The notes under the pieces are model-generated. The model was not told the origin of the DNA, did no database searches, and worked only from the letters and a program-made list of their open reading frames with translations. A program made the translations under genes and the position numbers. From assembly GCA_011773795.1 (NCBI GenBank), contig WVWW01000001.1, positions 72,068-83,696 on the forward strand: DNA of 11,629 nt. Direction: 5' to 3'. Shown here piece by piece: positions 1 to 8,155 of the stretch. How positions within the stretch are numbered: position 1 is the first letter of the stretch; the number at the start of each line of letters is the position of its first letter. The DNA is from Acidobacteriota bacterium. GTDB lineage: Bacteria; Acidobacteriota; Polarisedimenticolia; Polarisedimenticolales; Polarisedimenticolaceae.

Positions 1-370
1 CGACCCCATCGCAGTCGAACCTCCCGGCTGTCTCGACCAGGAACCCCCGGCGCACCCGTCGAGCGGCCTCCCCGGGTGACTCGTCTCGTCTGCGTGCTTT
101 CCCGACGTCCCGCCGCTCCGCATGGATCTCGAGATCGAGCGAGCGGGCCAACCGCTCGACGAACGTTCGATCGGTGCGCGAGCCGCGGCGCAGGCCGTGG
201 TCGAGGTGCGCCACGACCAGTTGCCCGGGGGCCCGGTCGAAGAACCGAACCAGCAGGTGCAGCAAGGCGACGGAGTCGCCGCCGCCGGAGACCGCGACGA
301 GCCAACGCCCGTCCCGGTCGATCAATCGGCGAGCCGCGCGGCGGAACGCCAACTCGAGCGCGTCGGCCAT
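1..370 (-). CDS. tilS: tRNA(Ile)-lysidine synthetase TilS, N-terminal part (runs off the window)
   Basis: TilS attaches lysine to C34 of the tRNA-Ile CAU anticodon, using ATP, so that the tRNA reads AUA instead of AUG; it is a cytoplasmic and normally essential enzyme. Only the first 123 residues are visible. They contain the PP-loop ATP-binding motif SGGGDS at residues 28-33, followed by LLHLL and the characteristic VAHLDHGLR at about 53-61, then an Arg-rich stretch (about 97-112) where the family has its conserved E..AR..R segment. The ATG at 370 shares one base with the TGA of the upstream permease gene (TGATG). No convincing Shine-Dalgarno sequence precedes it, so translation is probably coupled to the permease. 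The C-terminal substrate-binding domains lie outside the window. Identity is secure for the catalytic domain. Another N-type PP-loop family such as TtcA is less likely, because TtcA carries CxxC motifs around this domain. Confidence 0.88.
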   Translation of the reverse strand, partial: MADALELAFRRAARRLIDRDGRWLVAVSGGGDSVALLHLLVRFFDRAPGQLVVAHLDHGLRRGSRTDRTFVERLARSLDLEIHAERRDVGKARRRDESPGEAARRVRRGFLVETAGRFDCDGV

Positions 371-2121
371 CAGCGGCCCGTGGCGACGAGCAACAGATTT
401 TCGCGCCGGCGTTCGAACAAAACGCACAACGCACGCATCCCGACGATGTAGATCGCCATCGCGACGCCGAGCCAGACCAGCGCTCCCGCGAGGGTCAACA
501 GGCCGCTCTTGGCGATCATCAACGTCGCCGCCGCGGTCAGCGCCGGTGGGATGAGCAACAACGGCACCGCGATGAAAGCGACGAATCCGGCAATGGGTTG
601 CGGGTTGCCGTCCTTGCCCATGCGTGACAGGTCCGCGACCTTGGGGAACACCGCGGACAACAACAGGGTCATCGGGGCGTAAACCAGGAACATGGCGACC
701 AGGATCAGGAATCCGGCGAGCCACACGACCGGCGACCCCTTGGCATCCAACACGAACCCGATGCCGAAGCACAACGCCGTGGAGATCGCGACCAGCAGGG
801 CCGAGCCGACGACCTTGCCGTGAAGAATCTCGGATGTGCTGAGCGGGCTGAGCAGTTGCAGCGTGAACCCGTTCGAATCGATCGCGAAGACGTTGGCCAT
901 GATCGGCTGCAGCGAGATGAGCGTGAAGAAGCCTCCTGCGAAACCGATTCCCAGCCCGAAGCTCAGCCCCGAGGGGAGCTCGACCTTCGAGAGCTCGCGG
1001 ATCAGGATCACGTAGATCATCGCGGTGATGACGAAGTTCAGGTACACGGCGGTCTTTCCGCGAACCGTGCGCAACGCGAGACGCATCGTCGCGAAGGCGA
1101 CCGCGGCGACTGCGGGCCGCACGCCCGGCAGCGAGCGCGTGCGGAACCCGGCGCCCAGGTTGCCCTCCACACCGCCGGTCTCGGGGGTCTCGAGCAGACG
1201 CCAATAAGCCCATCGCGAGGAGACGTAAAGCAAGGTTGTCCAGGTTCCCAGCAGGAGGAGATTCAGGCCGAGTTGTGCGACATGCCCGTCGACCGCCGCC
1301 TCGACCACGCGCATGAAGGCCTCCGACGGTAGGAAGCGGACGCCGAACGGCAGTTGCTGATCCACGTGTTGTGACAACGTCAGGTCGGGATCGTCCTCGG
1401 CCGCTTGCTCGGCCGCGTCGACGCCAAACCGTTTCGCGTCCCTCTTCTTTTCCAAGCCTTCTTCCCACTCATCACCGACAAGGGCGAAGAGCAGACCCGA
1501 CATCGACAGCACCACGATCAGCACGGCGGTGAAGCGCTCGGCGCGTTTGCGCTTACGGAAGATCAGCGCGATGAAGAAAGACGCCAGCGACACGGCCAGC
1601 ATCAGGATCGCGACGAACAGCAACGCACCCAGGAGCGAGACCGCACCGCCGAGAACGGAACCTCCGATCGCGATACCGATCGGGAACATCACCAGGGCGG
1701 GAAAAAGCACGCCCAGCCACGGATCGCTCAAAGCGGCGATGACCTCGGAGGCGTGGAGCATCCCACGCCGGATCGGCAGGAGCAGCAAGCGCGTGGTCTC
1801 GGACCCGGTTCCCCGGCTCGACCGGACCATCGGAGCGATCAACACGGTGATCGTGGCGACGGCGAGACCGCCGCGCAGCGCCAGGAAGCCGAAGCTCCTC
1901 CAAATCATCACCGTTTCGGCCTGGCCCATCTTCCAGCCCAGGAAGACGCCGCCTGCGGCCAATGCCAGGACCGTCGGCACGAGCATCAGCAACATGAACA
2001 CAGGGGCCAGCGCGCCGAGCGCCCGTGAGATCTGCTCCAGCGAATCGCGCTGCCGCGTCTTGAACGCGTTGCGGGAGATGCGCCAGCGCATCCACAGGAA
2101 CGCCCGGATCGTGCGCAACAT
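370..2121 (-). CDS. ABC-2-like transporter permease, about 12 membrane helices
   Basis: This 583-residue integral membrane protein is the membrane half of the ABC transporter whose ATPase is encoded immediately upstream; the two genes overlap by one base (TGATG at 2121). Hydrophobic segments lie near residues 37-63, 80-97, 132-157, 160-188, 198-214, 281-301, 357-375, 386-404, 438-459, 465-492, 511-535 and 541-565. They form two halves separated by a charged, Glu/Asp/Lys-rich soluble stretch (about 217-260) and a linker (about 305-345). This is what is expected of two ABC-2 permease units fused in one chain, so one polypeptide could form the whole channel. The charged N-terminus (LRTIRAFLWMRWRISRN) resembles other ABC-2 permeases of this size. 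The substrate cannot be read from the sequence. Export is more likely than import, because no periplasmic binding protein is encoded nearby. Confidence 0.85.
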   Translation of the reverse strand: MLRTIRAFLWMRWRISRNAFKTRQRDSLEQISRALGALAPVFMLLMLVPTVLALAAGGVFLGWKMGQAETVMIWRSFGFLALRGGLAVATITVLIAPMVRSSRGTGSETTRLLLLPIRRGMLHASEVIAALSDPWLGVLFPALVMFPIGIAIGGSVLGGAVSLLGALLFVAILMLAVSLASFFIALIFRKRKRAERFTAVLIVVLSMSGLLFALVGDEWEEGLEKKRDAKRFGVDAAEQAAEDDPDLTLSQHVDQQLPFGVRFLPSEAFMRVVEAAVDGHVAQLGLNLLLLGTWTTLLYVSSRWAYWRLLETPETGGVEGNLGAGFRTRSLPGVRPAVAAVAFATMRLALRTVRGKTAVYLNFVITAMIYVILIRELSKVELPSGLSFGLGIGFAGGFFTLISLQPIMANVFAIDSNGFTLQLLSPLSTSEILHGKVVGSALLVAISTALCFGIGFVLDAKGSPVVWLAGFLILVAMFLVYAPMTLLLSAVFPKVADLSRMGKDGNPQPIAGFVAFIAVPLLLIPPALTAAATLMIAKSGLLTLAGALVWLGVAMAIYIVGMRALCVLFERRRENLLLVATGR

Positions 2122-2885
2122 CAGGTCAACCAGTCGAGCGCGGCGGATGCCTCGGCCTCAGCCCCGACCAACTCGAGAAAGATCTGCTCCAGCGTGCGGC
2201 CGTCCTCGGTGCCGCGCCGCATTTCTTCCATGCTGCCCTGGGCGATCAGTCGGCCGTGCTGGATCACGCCGATCTGATCGCACAACGTCTCCACGATCTG
2301 CAGGATATGCGACGTCAGGAAGATCGTGCCGCCACGCGACACGTAGGATTTGAGCAGGTTGCGGATCTGTCGCGAGGCGACGGCGTCGATGCCCTCGAAC
2401 GGCTCGTCGAGGAACAGCAGCTTCGGCGCCGGAAGCAGCGCCACCGCGAGCGCCAGCTTCTTCTTCATCCCGTGGGAAAAATCGGTAACCAGGCTGTCCT
2501 TGCGCCGGTTGAGCTCCATCAGCGTCAGCAGTTCCTCGGCTCGCTGTTCCAGCGTTTCGCGACTCAGCCCGTGAATCTGACCGACGAAGCCGAGGGTTTC
2601 GGCTGCGGTCAGCCGGTCGAACAGAGCCAGGTCCTCCGGCAGGACGCCGATCATCTTCTTGACCCCGACAGGATCCGCGAGCGGGTCCAGGTCGAGGATC
2701 CGGATTTCCCCCTCGCTCGGCCGCAGCAGGCCGGTCAGGCACTTGATCGTCGTCGACTTCCCGGCGCCGTTGGGGCCGAGGAACCCGTAGAAGCTTCCCG
2801 CCGGTACCGCGAGGTCAACCGCGTCGACCGCCGTCAGGTCGCCGAAGTGCCGCGTCAATCCGCGTGTCTGCAGCGCGAGGCTCAC
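2121..2885 (-). CDS. ABC transporter ATP-binding protein
   Basis: This is a 254-residue nucleotide-binding subunit that powers the downstream permease. Visible motifs in order: Walker A GPNGAGKST (37-45); a Q-loop region reading VLPED (81-85), with Glu where Gln is classical, a common variant in this exporter class; a signature motif reading FSHGMKKK (136-143) instead of LSGGQ; Walker B LLFLDEP (156-162) with catalytic Glu161; and the H-loop TSH (191-193). Length and the C-terminal region after the H-loop fit the ABC-2 exporter type (DrrA/CcmA-like). The start codon is GTG at 2885, overlapping the TGA of the TPR lipoprotein gene by four bases (GTGA); a GAGG sits upstream at a loose distance. 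The substrate is unknown. The overlaps on both sides argue for fixed stoichiometry with the permease and co-production with the lipoprotein. Confidence 0.93.
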   Translation of the reverse strand: MSLALQTRGLTRHFGDLTAVDAVDLAVPAGSFYGFLGPNGAGKSTTIKCLTGLLRPSEGEIRILDLDPLADPVGVKKMIGVLPEDLALFDRLTAAETLGFVGQIHGLSRETLEQRAEELLTLMELNRRKDSLVTDFSHGMKKKLALAVALLPAPKLLFLDEPFEGIDAVASRQIRNLLKSYVSRGGTIFLTSHILQIVETLCDQIGVIQHGRLIAQGSMEEMRRGTEDGRTLEQIFLELVGAEAEASAALDWLT

Positions 2886-4087
2886 GAACCGGAGCCCTCG
2901 AGGATACGGTCTGCCCGCTGTGCCAACGGGTTGGCCTCGGAATCGCGCCCGACGGCACGCAGCATTTCCACGTAGCCGCGCAACACCATCGCGACGTTCG
3001 GGTGCTCGGGCCCCGCCGCGGTTTCGTAGATCTCGAGTGCCCGCTTGAACTGCGGCTCGGCCTCGACGTAGCGCTGCTGCGCCGTGTAGAGGCGCCCCAG
3101 GTTGAACGCCGTCGCGCCGAGATCGGCATGCAGGCCACCGGCTGTGCTCTCGAAGATCTGCGCTGCACGGAGGTAACTTGCCTCCGCGTCCGCCAAACGG
3201 TTCTGCCTTCGCTGGACCAGCGCGAGGTTGTTCAACACGGTCGCGACCTCAGGGTCCTCACTGCCCAGGTGGTGCTCCATCATCTCGAGCGAGCGGCGGT
3301 ACGCCTTCACCGATTCGTCGAGCCGTTCCTGGCGGCGCAGGATCTCGCCGAGGCTGTTCATCCCGCGTGCGACCGGCAAGGATTCCTGGCCGTGGTTCTC
3401 CGTCCAGATTGCGATCGCCCGGTCGGTCAGCGCCTCGGCGCGGTCGAGATCCTGTTGCTGGAGCCGGACCTGGGCGTAGTTGCTCAGCAGGCTGGCGGTG
3501 TCGGGATGCCGCGCGAGCGGCGAGGCCTCGAGGATCTCCAATGCCCGGCTCATGTGCCGGTCGGCCGTCACCGGGTCGCCACGCATCCAGGCGATCGTGC
3601 CGAGGTTGTTCAGTGTCAGGCCGATGTCCGGATGATCCCCGCCGTGGTGCAGCTCGAAGATCTCGAGCGCCTTGTTGTTGGCCTCCTCGGATTCGTCCAA
3701 CCGTCCCGCGTGCAACAGGTGCATCGCGAGGTTCGTGTAGTCGCGGCCAAGGCCGAGATCGAAAGGCGTCGTGACCTGGACCTTGATCTCGAGCGCCTCC
3801 CGGTAGTGCACGACCGCCTGCGCCACGTCGCCCTGATGCCGGTAGACCTCACCGAGCCCGTTGAGACTCATGATCCGGTAGTGATCCGGGTCCTCCGTAT
3901 CGGCCGCAAGCTCCAACGCCCGCCGATAGGCCGCCGCCGCGTCTTCGAAGCGACCTTCCGTGATCGCGAGCCGCCCCTGATCGCGCGCGGCCTCCCAGTC
4001 GACGATCTCGTCGAGGCCGCTTTCTTCGGATCCACAACCCAGCACCGCGGCGCAGGCGAGCACGATCAAGTGAGCTTTCAGACGCAT
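2882..4087 (-). CDS. TPR-repeat lipoprotein (kinesin-light-chain-like repeats)
   Basis: This 401-residue predicted lipoprotein opens with MRLKAHLIVLACAAVLGC: a basic start, a hydrophobic core and a lipobox (VLGC) that would place the lipidated Cys at residue 18. After a short linker the chain is filled by tetratricopeptide repeats from about residue 35 to 395. From residue 115 on they have the 42-residue period of the kinesin-light-chain type, each with an N-L-G/A core, a central R/D-L-D/E-E-A turn and a Y/A-x-R-A-L-E-I helix followed by H-P/D-P. Such repeats bind other proteins. I chose the ATG at 4087 over an upstream in-frame ATG at 4147 because it directly begins the signal peptide and has GGAG seven bases before it. 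It is first in a unit with the ABC exporter, so it may be a periplasm-facing or outer-membrane accessory of that transporter; this role is inference. Confidence 0.86.
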   Translation of the reverse strand: MRLKAHLIVLACAAVLGCGSEESGLDEIVDWEAARDQGRLAITEGRFEDAAAAYRRALELAADTEDPDHYRIMSLNGLGEVYRHQGDVAQAVVHYREALEIKVQVTTPFDLGLGRDYTNLAMHLLHAGRLDESEEANNKALEIFELHHGGDHPDIGLTLNNLGTIAWMRGDPVTADRHMSRALEILEASPLARHPDTASLLSNYAQVRLQQQDLDRAEALTDRAIAIWTENHGQESLPVARGMNSLGEILRRQERLDESVKAYRRSLEMMEHHLGSEDPEVATVLNNLALVQRRQNRLADAEASYLRAAQIFESTAGGLHADLGATAFNLGRLYTAQQRYVEAEPQFKRALEIYETAAGPEHPNVAMVLRGYVEMLRAVGRDSEANPLAQRADRILEGSGS

Positions 4088-4107
4088 CGAGTCACTCCGG
4101 AGCGGGA

Positions 4108-4136
4108 AAGATACCAAGGATCGACGCTCGATGTTA
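4108..4136 (-). promoter_or_regulatory. Possible promoter of the TPR lipoprotein-ABC-tilS unit
   Basis: On the minus strand a TATCTT hexamer (4113-4108) is preceded by TGG, giving an extended -10 element. The expected start would leave a leader of about 13 bases containing the GGAG ribosome site at 4098-4095. No good -35 is present at 4136-4131, so this is a weak, motif-only call. Confidence 0.3.
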
Positions 4137-4140
4137 CCCT
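4112..4140 (+). promoter_or_regulatory. Possible promoter of mgtE
   Basis: TACCCT (4135-4140), preceded by TGT, forms an extended -10 element about 40 bases before the mgtE ATG. No recognisable -35 is present at the expected 4112-4117. It overlaps the candidate promoter of the divergent lipoprotein operon, so the two could interfere. No M-box-sized leader fits in the roughly 40 bases before mgtE. Motif-only call. Confidence 0.28.
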
Positions 4141-4180
4141 GCGCCAACCGGCGCGGCGAGTCGCCGGCAGGGGCTTTTCA

Positions 4181-5536
4181 ATGGTCAACGAAACGGCACG
4201 GGACGAACTCGAGCGAGCGCTGAACGAGCGCCGCTTCGGTGACGTGCGTTCGATGATCAGCGATTCGGAGCCCGCCGATGTCGCCGAGTTGATCGGCTAC
4301 CTCGATGCGGAAAAGCGTGCGGTGGTCTACCGCGTTTTGCGCCGCGAGCTGGCCACCGAGGTCTTCGAGCATCTCGAGCCCGAGGCGCAGGAGGAGCTGA
4401 TCAAGAGCCTCGGGCGCGAGCAGGTCGCCGAGATCCTCAACGACATGGCCCCGGATGATCGCACCAGCTTGCTCGAGGAGCTTCCCGTCGCCGCGACGAA
4501 GCAGGTCCTGGCGATGCTCTCGCCGGAAGAACGCCGCGTTGCGAACCAATTGCTCGGCTACCCCGAAGACAGCGTCGGCCGCATGATGACGCCGGACTAC
4601 ATCGCGATCCGCAGCGACTGGACCGTGCAGCAGGCGCTCGACCACGTGCGCCGTCACGGCGAGGACAGCGAGACGCTCAACGTCCTACCGGTGATGGACG
4701 ACCGTGGGGCGTTGATCGACGATCTCCGTGTGCGCCAGCTGCTGCTCGCCGAGCCGGACTCGAAGATCGAGGCGCTGCTGGACGGCAACTTCATCGCGCT
4801 CAAGGCCACCGATGACCAGGAGTTCGCCGTCCAGGTGTTCAAGGAGTACGATCGCGTTGCCTTCCCCGTCACCGACAGCGCCGGTGCGTTGCTCGGCATC
4901 GTCACGGTCGACGACGTGCTCGACGTGGCCGAGGAGGAGGCGACCGAGGACATCCAGAAGATCGGCGGCAGCGAGGCGCTCGAGCAGCCGTACATGCAGG
5001 TCGGCTTCGTCGACCTGCTGCGCAAGCGGGCAGGCTGGCTGGTCCTGTTGTTCCTCGGTCAGCTGCTGTCGCTCAACGTGATTGCCCTGTTCGACGAGAA
5101 GCTGGCGCAGTTGACCGTCCTGATGCTGTTCATGCCGTTGATCATCTCGAGCGGCGGGAACAGCGGCTCGCAGGCGGCGACCCTGGTGGTGCGCGCGATG
5201 GCCCTCGACGAGGTCACGCTCGGTGATTGGTGGCGCGTGCTCCGCCGCGAGGTCGGCTTCGGTGTCGCCGTGGGGGCGATCCTCGCCGGCATCGGCTTCG
5301 CCCGCATCAGCCTCGGCTCCTTCGAACACGATTGGTTCGAGCTGGCCCTCGCCGTTTCGGTCTCGGTCACCTGCGTCGTGCTTTGGGGTGTGATCCTCGG
5401 CTCGATGCTGCCGTTCCTGATGCGCGCCCTCGGCGTCGACCCGGCGTCGTCCTCGACACCGTTCGTCGCCACCCTCGTCGACGTGACCGGCCTGTTGCTC
5501 TATTTCGTCGTGGCGATCGCCATCATCGGCTTCTGA
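4181..5536 (+). CDS. mgtE: Magnesium transporter MgtE
   Basis: MgtE is an inner-membrane, homodimeric Mg2+ channel gated by cytosolic Mg2+. This 451-residue protein has the usual family length and layout. An acidic helical N domain spans about residues 8-130 and a pair of CBS domains about 135-255. An acidic connecting helix (EEEATEDIQ, 251-259) leads to a membrane domain from about 283 to 451 with five hydrophobic segments. Diagnostic residues are the GGNSGSQ motif (325-331) in the pore domain and the DPASSSTPF...TLVDVTG segment, in which Asp433 occupies the pore aspartate position known from Thermus MgtE. The ATG at 4181 has AGGGG seven bases upstream (4169-4173). The open frame continues far upstream of this ATG, but that extension is antisense to the TPR lipoprotein gene and is not coding. 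It is transcribed alone and ends next to a palindromic repeat. No odd substitutions seen. Confidence 0.96.
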   Translation: MVNETARDELERALNERRFGDVRSMISDSEPADVAELIGYLDAEKRAVVYRVLRRELATEVFEHLEPEAQEELIKSLGREQVAEILNDMAPDDRTSLLEELPVAATKQVLAMLSPEERRVANQLLGYPEDSVGRMMTPDYIAIRSDWTVQQALDHVRRHGEDSETLNVLPVMDDRGALIDDLRVRQLLLAEPDSKIEALLDGNFIALKATDDQEFAVQVFKEYDRVAFPVTDSAGALLGIVTVDDVLDVAEEEATEDIQKIGGSEALEQPYMQVGFVDLLRKRAGWLVLLFLGQLLSLNVIALFDEKLAQLTVLMLFMPLIISSGGNSGSQAATLVVRAMALDEVTLGDWWRVLRREVGFGVAVGAILAGIGFARISLGSFEHDWFELALAVSVSVTCVVLWGVILGSMLPFLMRALGVDPASSSTPFVATLVDVTGLLLYFVVAIAIIGF

Positions 5537-5540
5537 AGAC

Positions 5541-5630
5541 TGGGGTCAGGTCTTGAATCTTGAATGATCGGACCCGACCACTGCCGTGAAAGCGGCCTGC
5601 TGGTCATTCAAGATTCAAGACCTGACCCCA
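5541..5630. repeat. 27-bp perfect inverted repeat, REP/BIME-like palindromic element
   Basis: Bases 5541-5567 and 5604-5630 are exact reverse complements (27 of 27) with a 36-base spacer. The left arm starts TGGGGTCAGG and contains CTTGAAT twice in tandem. It is visibly more A/T-rich than the genes around it. In RNA from the plus strand, U-G, C-G, G-U and G-C pairs (5568-5571 with 5603-5600) would extend the stem to 31 pairs. The spacer itself can form alternative short stems (GACCA 5576-5580 with TGGTC 5601-5605; GCCG 5583-5586 with CGGC 5593-5596). It fills the gap between convergent mgtE and rapA, four bases after one stop and five from the other. No U-tract follows on either strand, so it is not a classical intrinsic terminator, although it could still stop or stabilise both transcripts. 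From memory, similar arms occur as dispersed elements associated with REP-associated tyrosine transposases; not verified here. Confidence 0.85.
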
Positions 5631-5635
5631 ATCCC

Positions 5636-8155
5636 TTAACCTTCGATGACGAGGGCAGCGATGGCGACCGGTTGGCCGTGCTGCTCGAGATGACGGGCCA
5701 TGGCGCGGACGAGCGCGGGCCAGCCGGGTTGGGAGGTGACGTCGTCGGATCGAACGCGGCGGCTCTTGAGCGGGCGACGCATGAGAGCCCGCTCCCAGTC
5801 TTCACGGCGCCGGCCGTCGGCGTCGACGACGACGGCGTGGAACTGCGGACCCTCCTTATACAGCCCGGCAAGCCCCAGGCCGGCCTTACCGCCGGGGAGA
5901 CGCGTGTGCAGCAGGCCGACCCGGCCGAGCGGTGATTCCTCGAGATGCGCCAGGATCCCCTCGACGAGCGGATGTCCCGAGGCGAAGAAGTCGATGCTCT
6001 CGTCTCGCACCGCCTCCTCGCGGTCGAAGGTTCCGATGAAAGAGGCGCCTGCGGCGATGCCGGGTAGCGACTCGACGCGGGCACGTGTGCCCAGCTCGAT
6101 CGCATAGCGAGCATCGCCGCGCAGGGTCTCGACGTGCATCTCCAGTTGCTCGGCCGCGCCGAGCACGACGTCGGCCGTCAGCTCTTCGAGATCCGGCGGG
6201 ACGCGTGCGAGGATCCCGTCACCGAGCTCCGCGCGGTAAGGGTTGCGGTGAAGCTCGTGGTATGCGGCGGCCTGGATGCGCCCCTGAGCCTCGCGGGCCT
6301 CGGCAACCACTTCGTTGAAGCGTTCGTGCGACGGGGAGAACTCCGCCTCGAGCGCCAGCTGCTCGATCACCGGTTCGACGTGGGCCAGCTCGCGCTCCAG
6401 TCCGCCGAGCGGCTCGCGGAAGAGCCCCAACGATTCGTGCAGCCTGGCGATTGCCGCTCCGAGTCCGTCGGGCGGGACGAAGTAGACGATCTCCACGGGA
6501 ATCGTGCGGCCGATCCGATCGAGTCTGCCGATGCGCTGCTCGACGACCATCGGGTTCCACGGCAGGTCGAACAGCACCAGCCGCGTGCAGAACTCGAAGT
6601 TGCGTCCCTCGCCGCCGCACTCGGTCGAGATCAGCATCGAGGGTCCGGTCGGCAGACGGAACTGAGCCACCTCGATGTCACGTTTGCCCGGAGACAGGTC
6701 CTCGTGGAAAAGTCCCACGCGCAACTGGACGCGCCGGCTCATCGCCGTCTTGATCGCCTCGAGTGACTCGCGGTGCGCGACGAAGATCAGCGTCTTGTCG
6801 CCGCCGGCACGCCATCTCGGCGCCATTTCCGCAAGCCAGTCCAGCCGCGGGTCGTGTTCCTGCGCGGCACGGGCGAGTTTCAGCAGCTCGCTTTCCTTCG
6901 GATCGCAGATCTTCTCGAGTGCGGCTCCCGAGGCCAGTGCGTGACGGATCCGGCGCAACTTCTTCTTGCGCTCGAGCGCGTTTTGTACACTCGGCGCGCG
7001 AACCGCGCGCTCGAGATCGGACATCGACCGCGAGTCGTCCAGCTTCACGGGACCGCCTTCGCGCGGGGGTAACCCGCCGATCTCCACCCGCCGAGTCGCG
7101 CTGGTGCATGGGGGAAGGGCGACGCGGTCGGCGAGACGTTGCTCGAAGTCGGTGTCCTCGGGAAACTCGTCGGGGCGCAACAACTGCAGCAGGCGGAAGA
7201 AACCGTGCGCGTCGTCTTCGAGCGGCGTCGCCGACAGCAACAGGCAATGCTGGCCGAGATCCGCGATCGGTCGAACGGCGCGGTAAGCCGGGTCGCCCGG
7301 GTGGCCCGGTGGGCGTCGCAGATGGTGCGCCTCGTCGACGATCAACAGATCGATCCCGGCTTCGACCGCTTGCTCGGTCAACTCGGGCCGGTCGATCAAC
7401 GTCTGCAATCCGAGCACCACGCGCCGGTGCGCGTCGAAAGGGTTGAACCCCGGACCGTAGTCTTTCTCGACGTCGACCAGCCGCCTGTCGTCGAGCAGCA
7501 CGAAGACCTGGTGGTACTTGCGCCACAGCTCGCCCAGCCACTGCACGGTCAGCGTCTCCGGCGCGACGACCAGCGTGCGGTCGGCGCGTCCCGTGCGCAG
7601 CAGGTGGTTGAGGATCAGGCAGGCCTCGACCGTCTTGCCCAGGCCGACCTCGTCGGCGAGCAGCCAGCGCACGAGCGGCGTGCGCGTTGCCGACTCGGCG
7701 GCATGGAGCTGGTGAGGGAACAAGCGGATGCGCCCACCGAGAAACGAACCCAGGCCGTCGGCCTCACGAATCGCGGCGAGATGCAACGCGTCGAGACGCA
7801 ACGAGAACCTTTCGAGGTTGTCGATCTCGCCGTGGGCCAGCTTGTCGAACAGCGAGACCCCCGTGTGCAGCGGCCAGAGATCGGTCTCGGCCACCTCGCG
7901 TCCGTCGGTCAGGCGGACGACACCGGCGGACGGCAGTGCCGCGATCGTGACCGTCTCGTTGGCGGGTTGCAGCGTGACGCGCGCGCCGACCGGCAGGGTC
8001 AGCGGGGCCAGGGCGTCCGTGCTTTGCGCCAAGCGCAGGGTTTCCCCGGCCGAGAAATCGATGACCAGCGTTCGTCCCTCGACGCCGCGGACGAGCCCCG
8101 GACCCAGTTCCGGGTTGAATCGGTGCACGACGCGATCTCCGGGCTCCCAGGACAT
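5636..8155 (-). CDS. rapA: RapA-like SNF2-family ATPase (RNA polymerase-associated recycling factor)
   Basis: RapA is a Swi2/Snf2 ATPase that binds core RNA polymerase and promotes its recycling after termination. This 839-residue protein matches its plan. N-terminal Tudor/SH3-like beta domains (about 1-100) contain NPELGPGLV, like the NTD of E. coli RapA. RecA domain 1 follows, with motif I DEVGLGKT (168-175), motif Ia-like VVAPETLTVQW, motif II DEAHH (274-278) and motif III SAT (308-310). RecA domain 2 has motif V STECGGEGRNF (510-520) and motif VI QRIGRLDRIGR (540-550). A C-terminal region (about 600-839) includes FDREEAVRDESIDFFASGHPLV, close to the RapA C-terminal signature. It is shorter than E. 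coli RapA (968 residues) but has every ATPase motif. The ATG at 8155 has AGGA seven bases upstream. It is divergent from an ECF sigma gene. A generic bacterial SNF2 helicase is the alternative; the N- and C-terminal matches favour RapA. Confidence 0.88.
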   Translation of the reverse strand: MSWEPGDRVVHRFNPELGPGLVRGVEGRTLVIDFSAGETLRLAQSTDALAPLTLPVGARVTLQPANETVTIAALPSAGVVRLTDGREVAETDLWPLHTGVSLFDKLAHGEIDNLERFSLRLDALHLAAIREADGLGSFLGGRIRLFPHQLHAAESATRTPLVRWLLADEVGLGKTVEACLILNHLLRTGRADRTLVVAPETLTVQWLGELWRKYHQVFVLLDDRRLVDVEKDYGPGFNPFDAHRRVVLGLQTLIDRPELTEQAVEAGIDLLIVDEAHHLRRPPGHPGDPAYRAVRPIADLGQHCLLLSATPLEDDAHGFFRLLQLLRPDEFPEDTDFEQRLADRVALPPCTSATRRVEIGGLPPREGGPVKLDDSRSMSDLERAVRAPSVQNALERKKKLRRIRHALASGAALEKICDPKESELLKLARAAQEHDPRLDWLAEMAPRWRAGGDKTLIFVAHRESLEAIKTAMSRRVQLRVGLFHEDLSPGKRDIEVAQFRLPTGPSMLISTECGGEGRNFEFCTRLVLFDLPWNPMVVEQRIGRLDRIGRTIPVEIVYFVPPDGLGAAIARLHESLGLFREPLGGLERELAHVEPVIEQLALEAEFSPSHERFNEVVAEAREAQGRIQAAAYHELHRNPYRAELGDGILARVPPDLEELTADVVLGAAEQLEMHVETLRGDARYAIELGTRARVESLPGIAAGASFIGTFDREEAVRDESIDFFASGHPLVEGILAHLEESPLGRVGLLHTRLPGGKAGLGLAGLYKEGPQFHAVVVDADGRRREDWERALMRRPLKSRRVRSDDVTSQPGWPALVRAMARHLEQHGQPVAIAALVIEG

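Noticed and set aside
1405..2028. Plus-strand open frame rich in Gln, His, Asp and Arg
   Set aside because: Antisense to the permease; the composition is typical of the reverse reading of a hydrophobic protein.
2864..4180. Long open frame running in frame into mgtE, suggesting a much longer MgtE N-terminus
   Set aside because: It is exactly antisense to the TPR lipoprotein gene, is Arg/Val/Leu/Gln-rich without domain pattern, and mgtE has its own ATG with a good ribosome site and normal family length.
5541..5630. Inverted repeat read as a rho-independent terminator
   Set aside because: No run of T follows the stem on either strand and the 36-base spacer is far longer than a normal terminator loop; kept as a repeat with possible transcript-end function.
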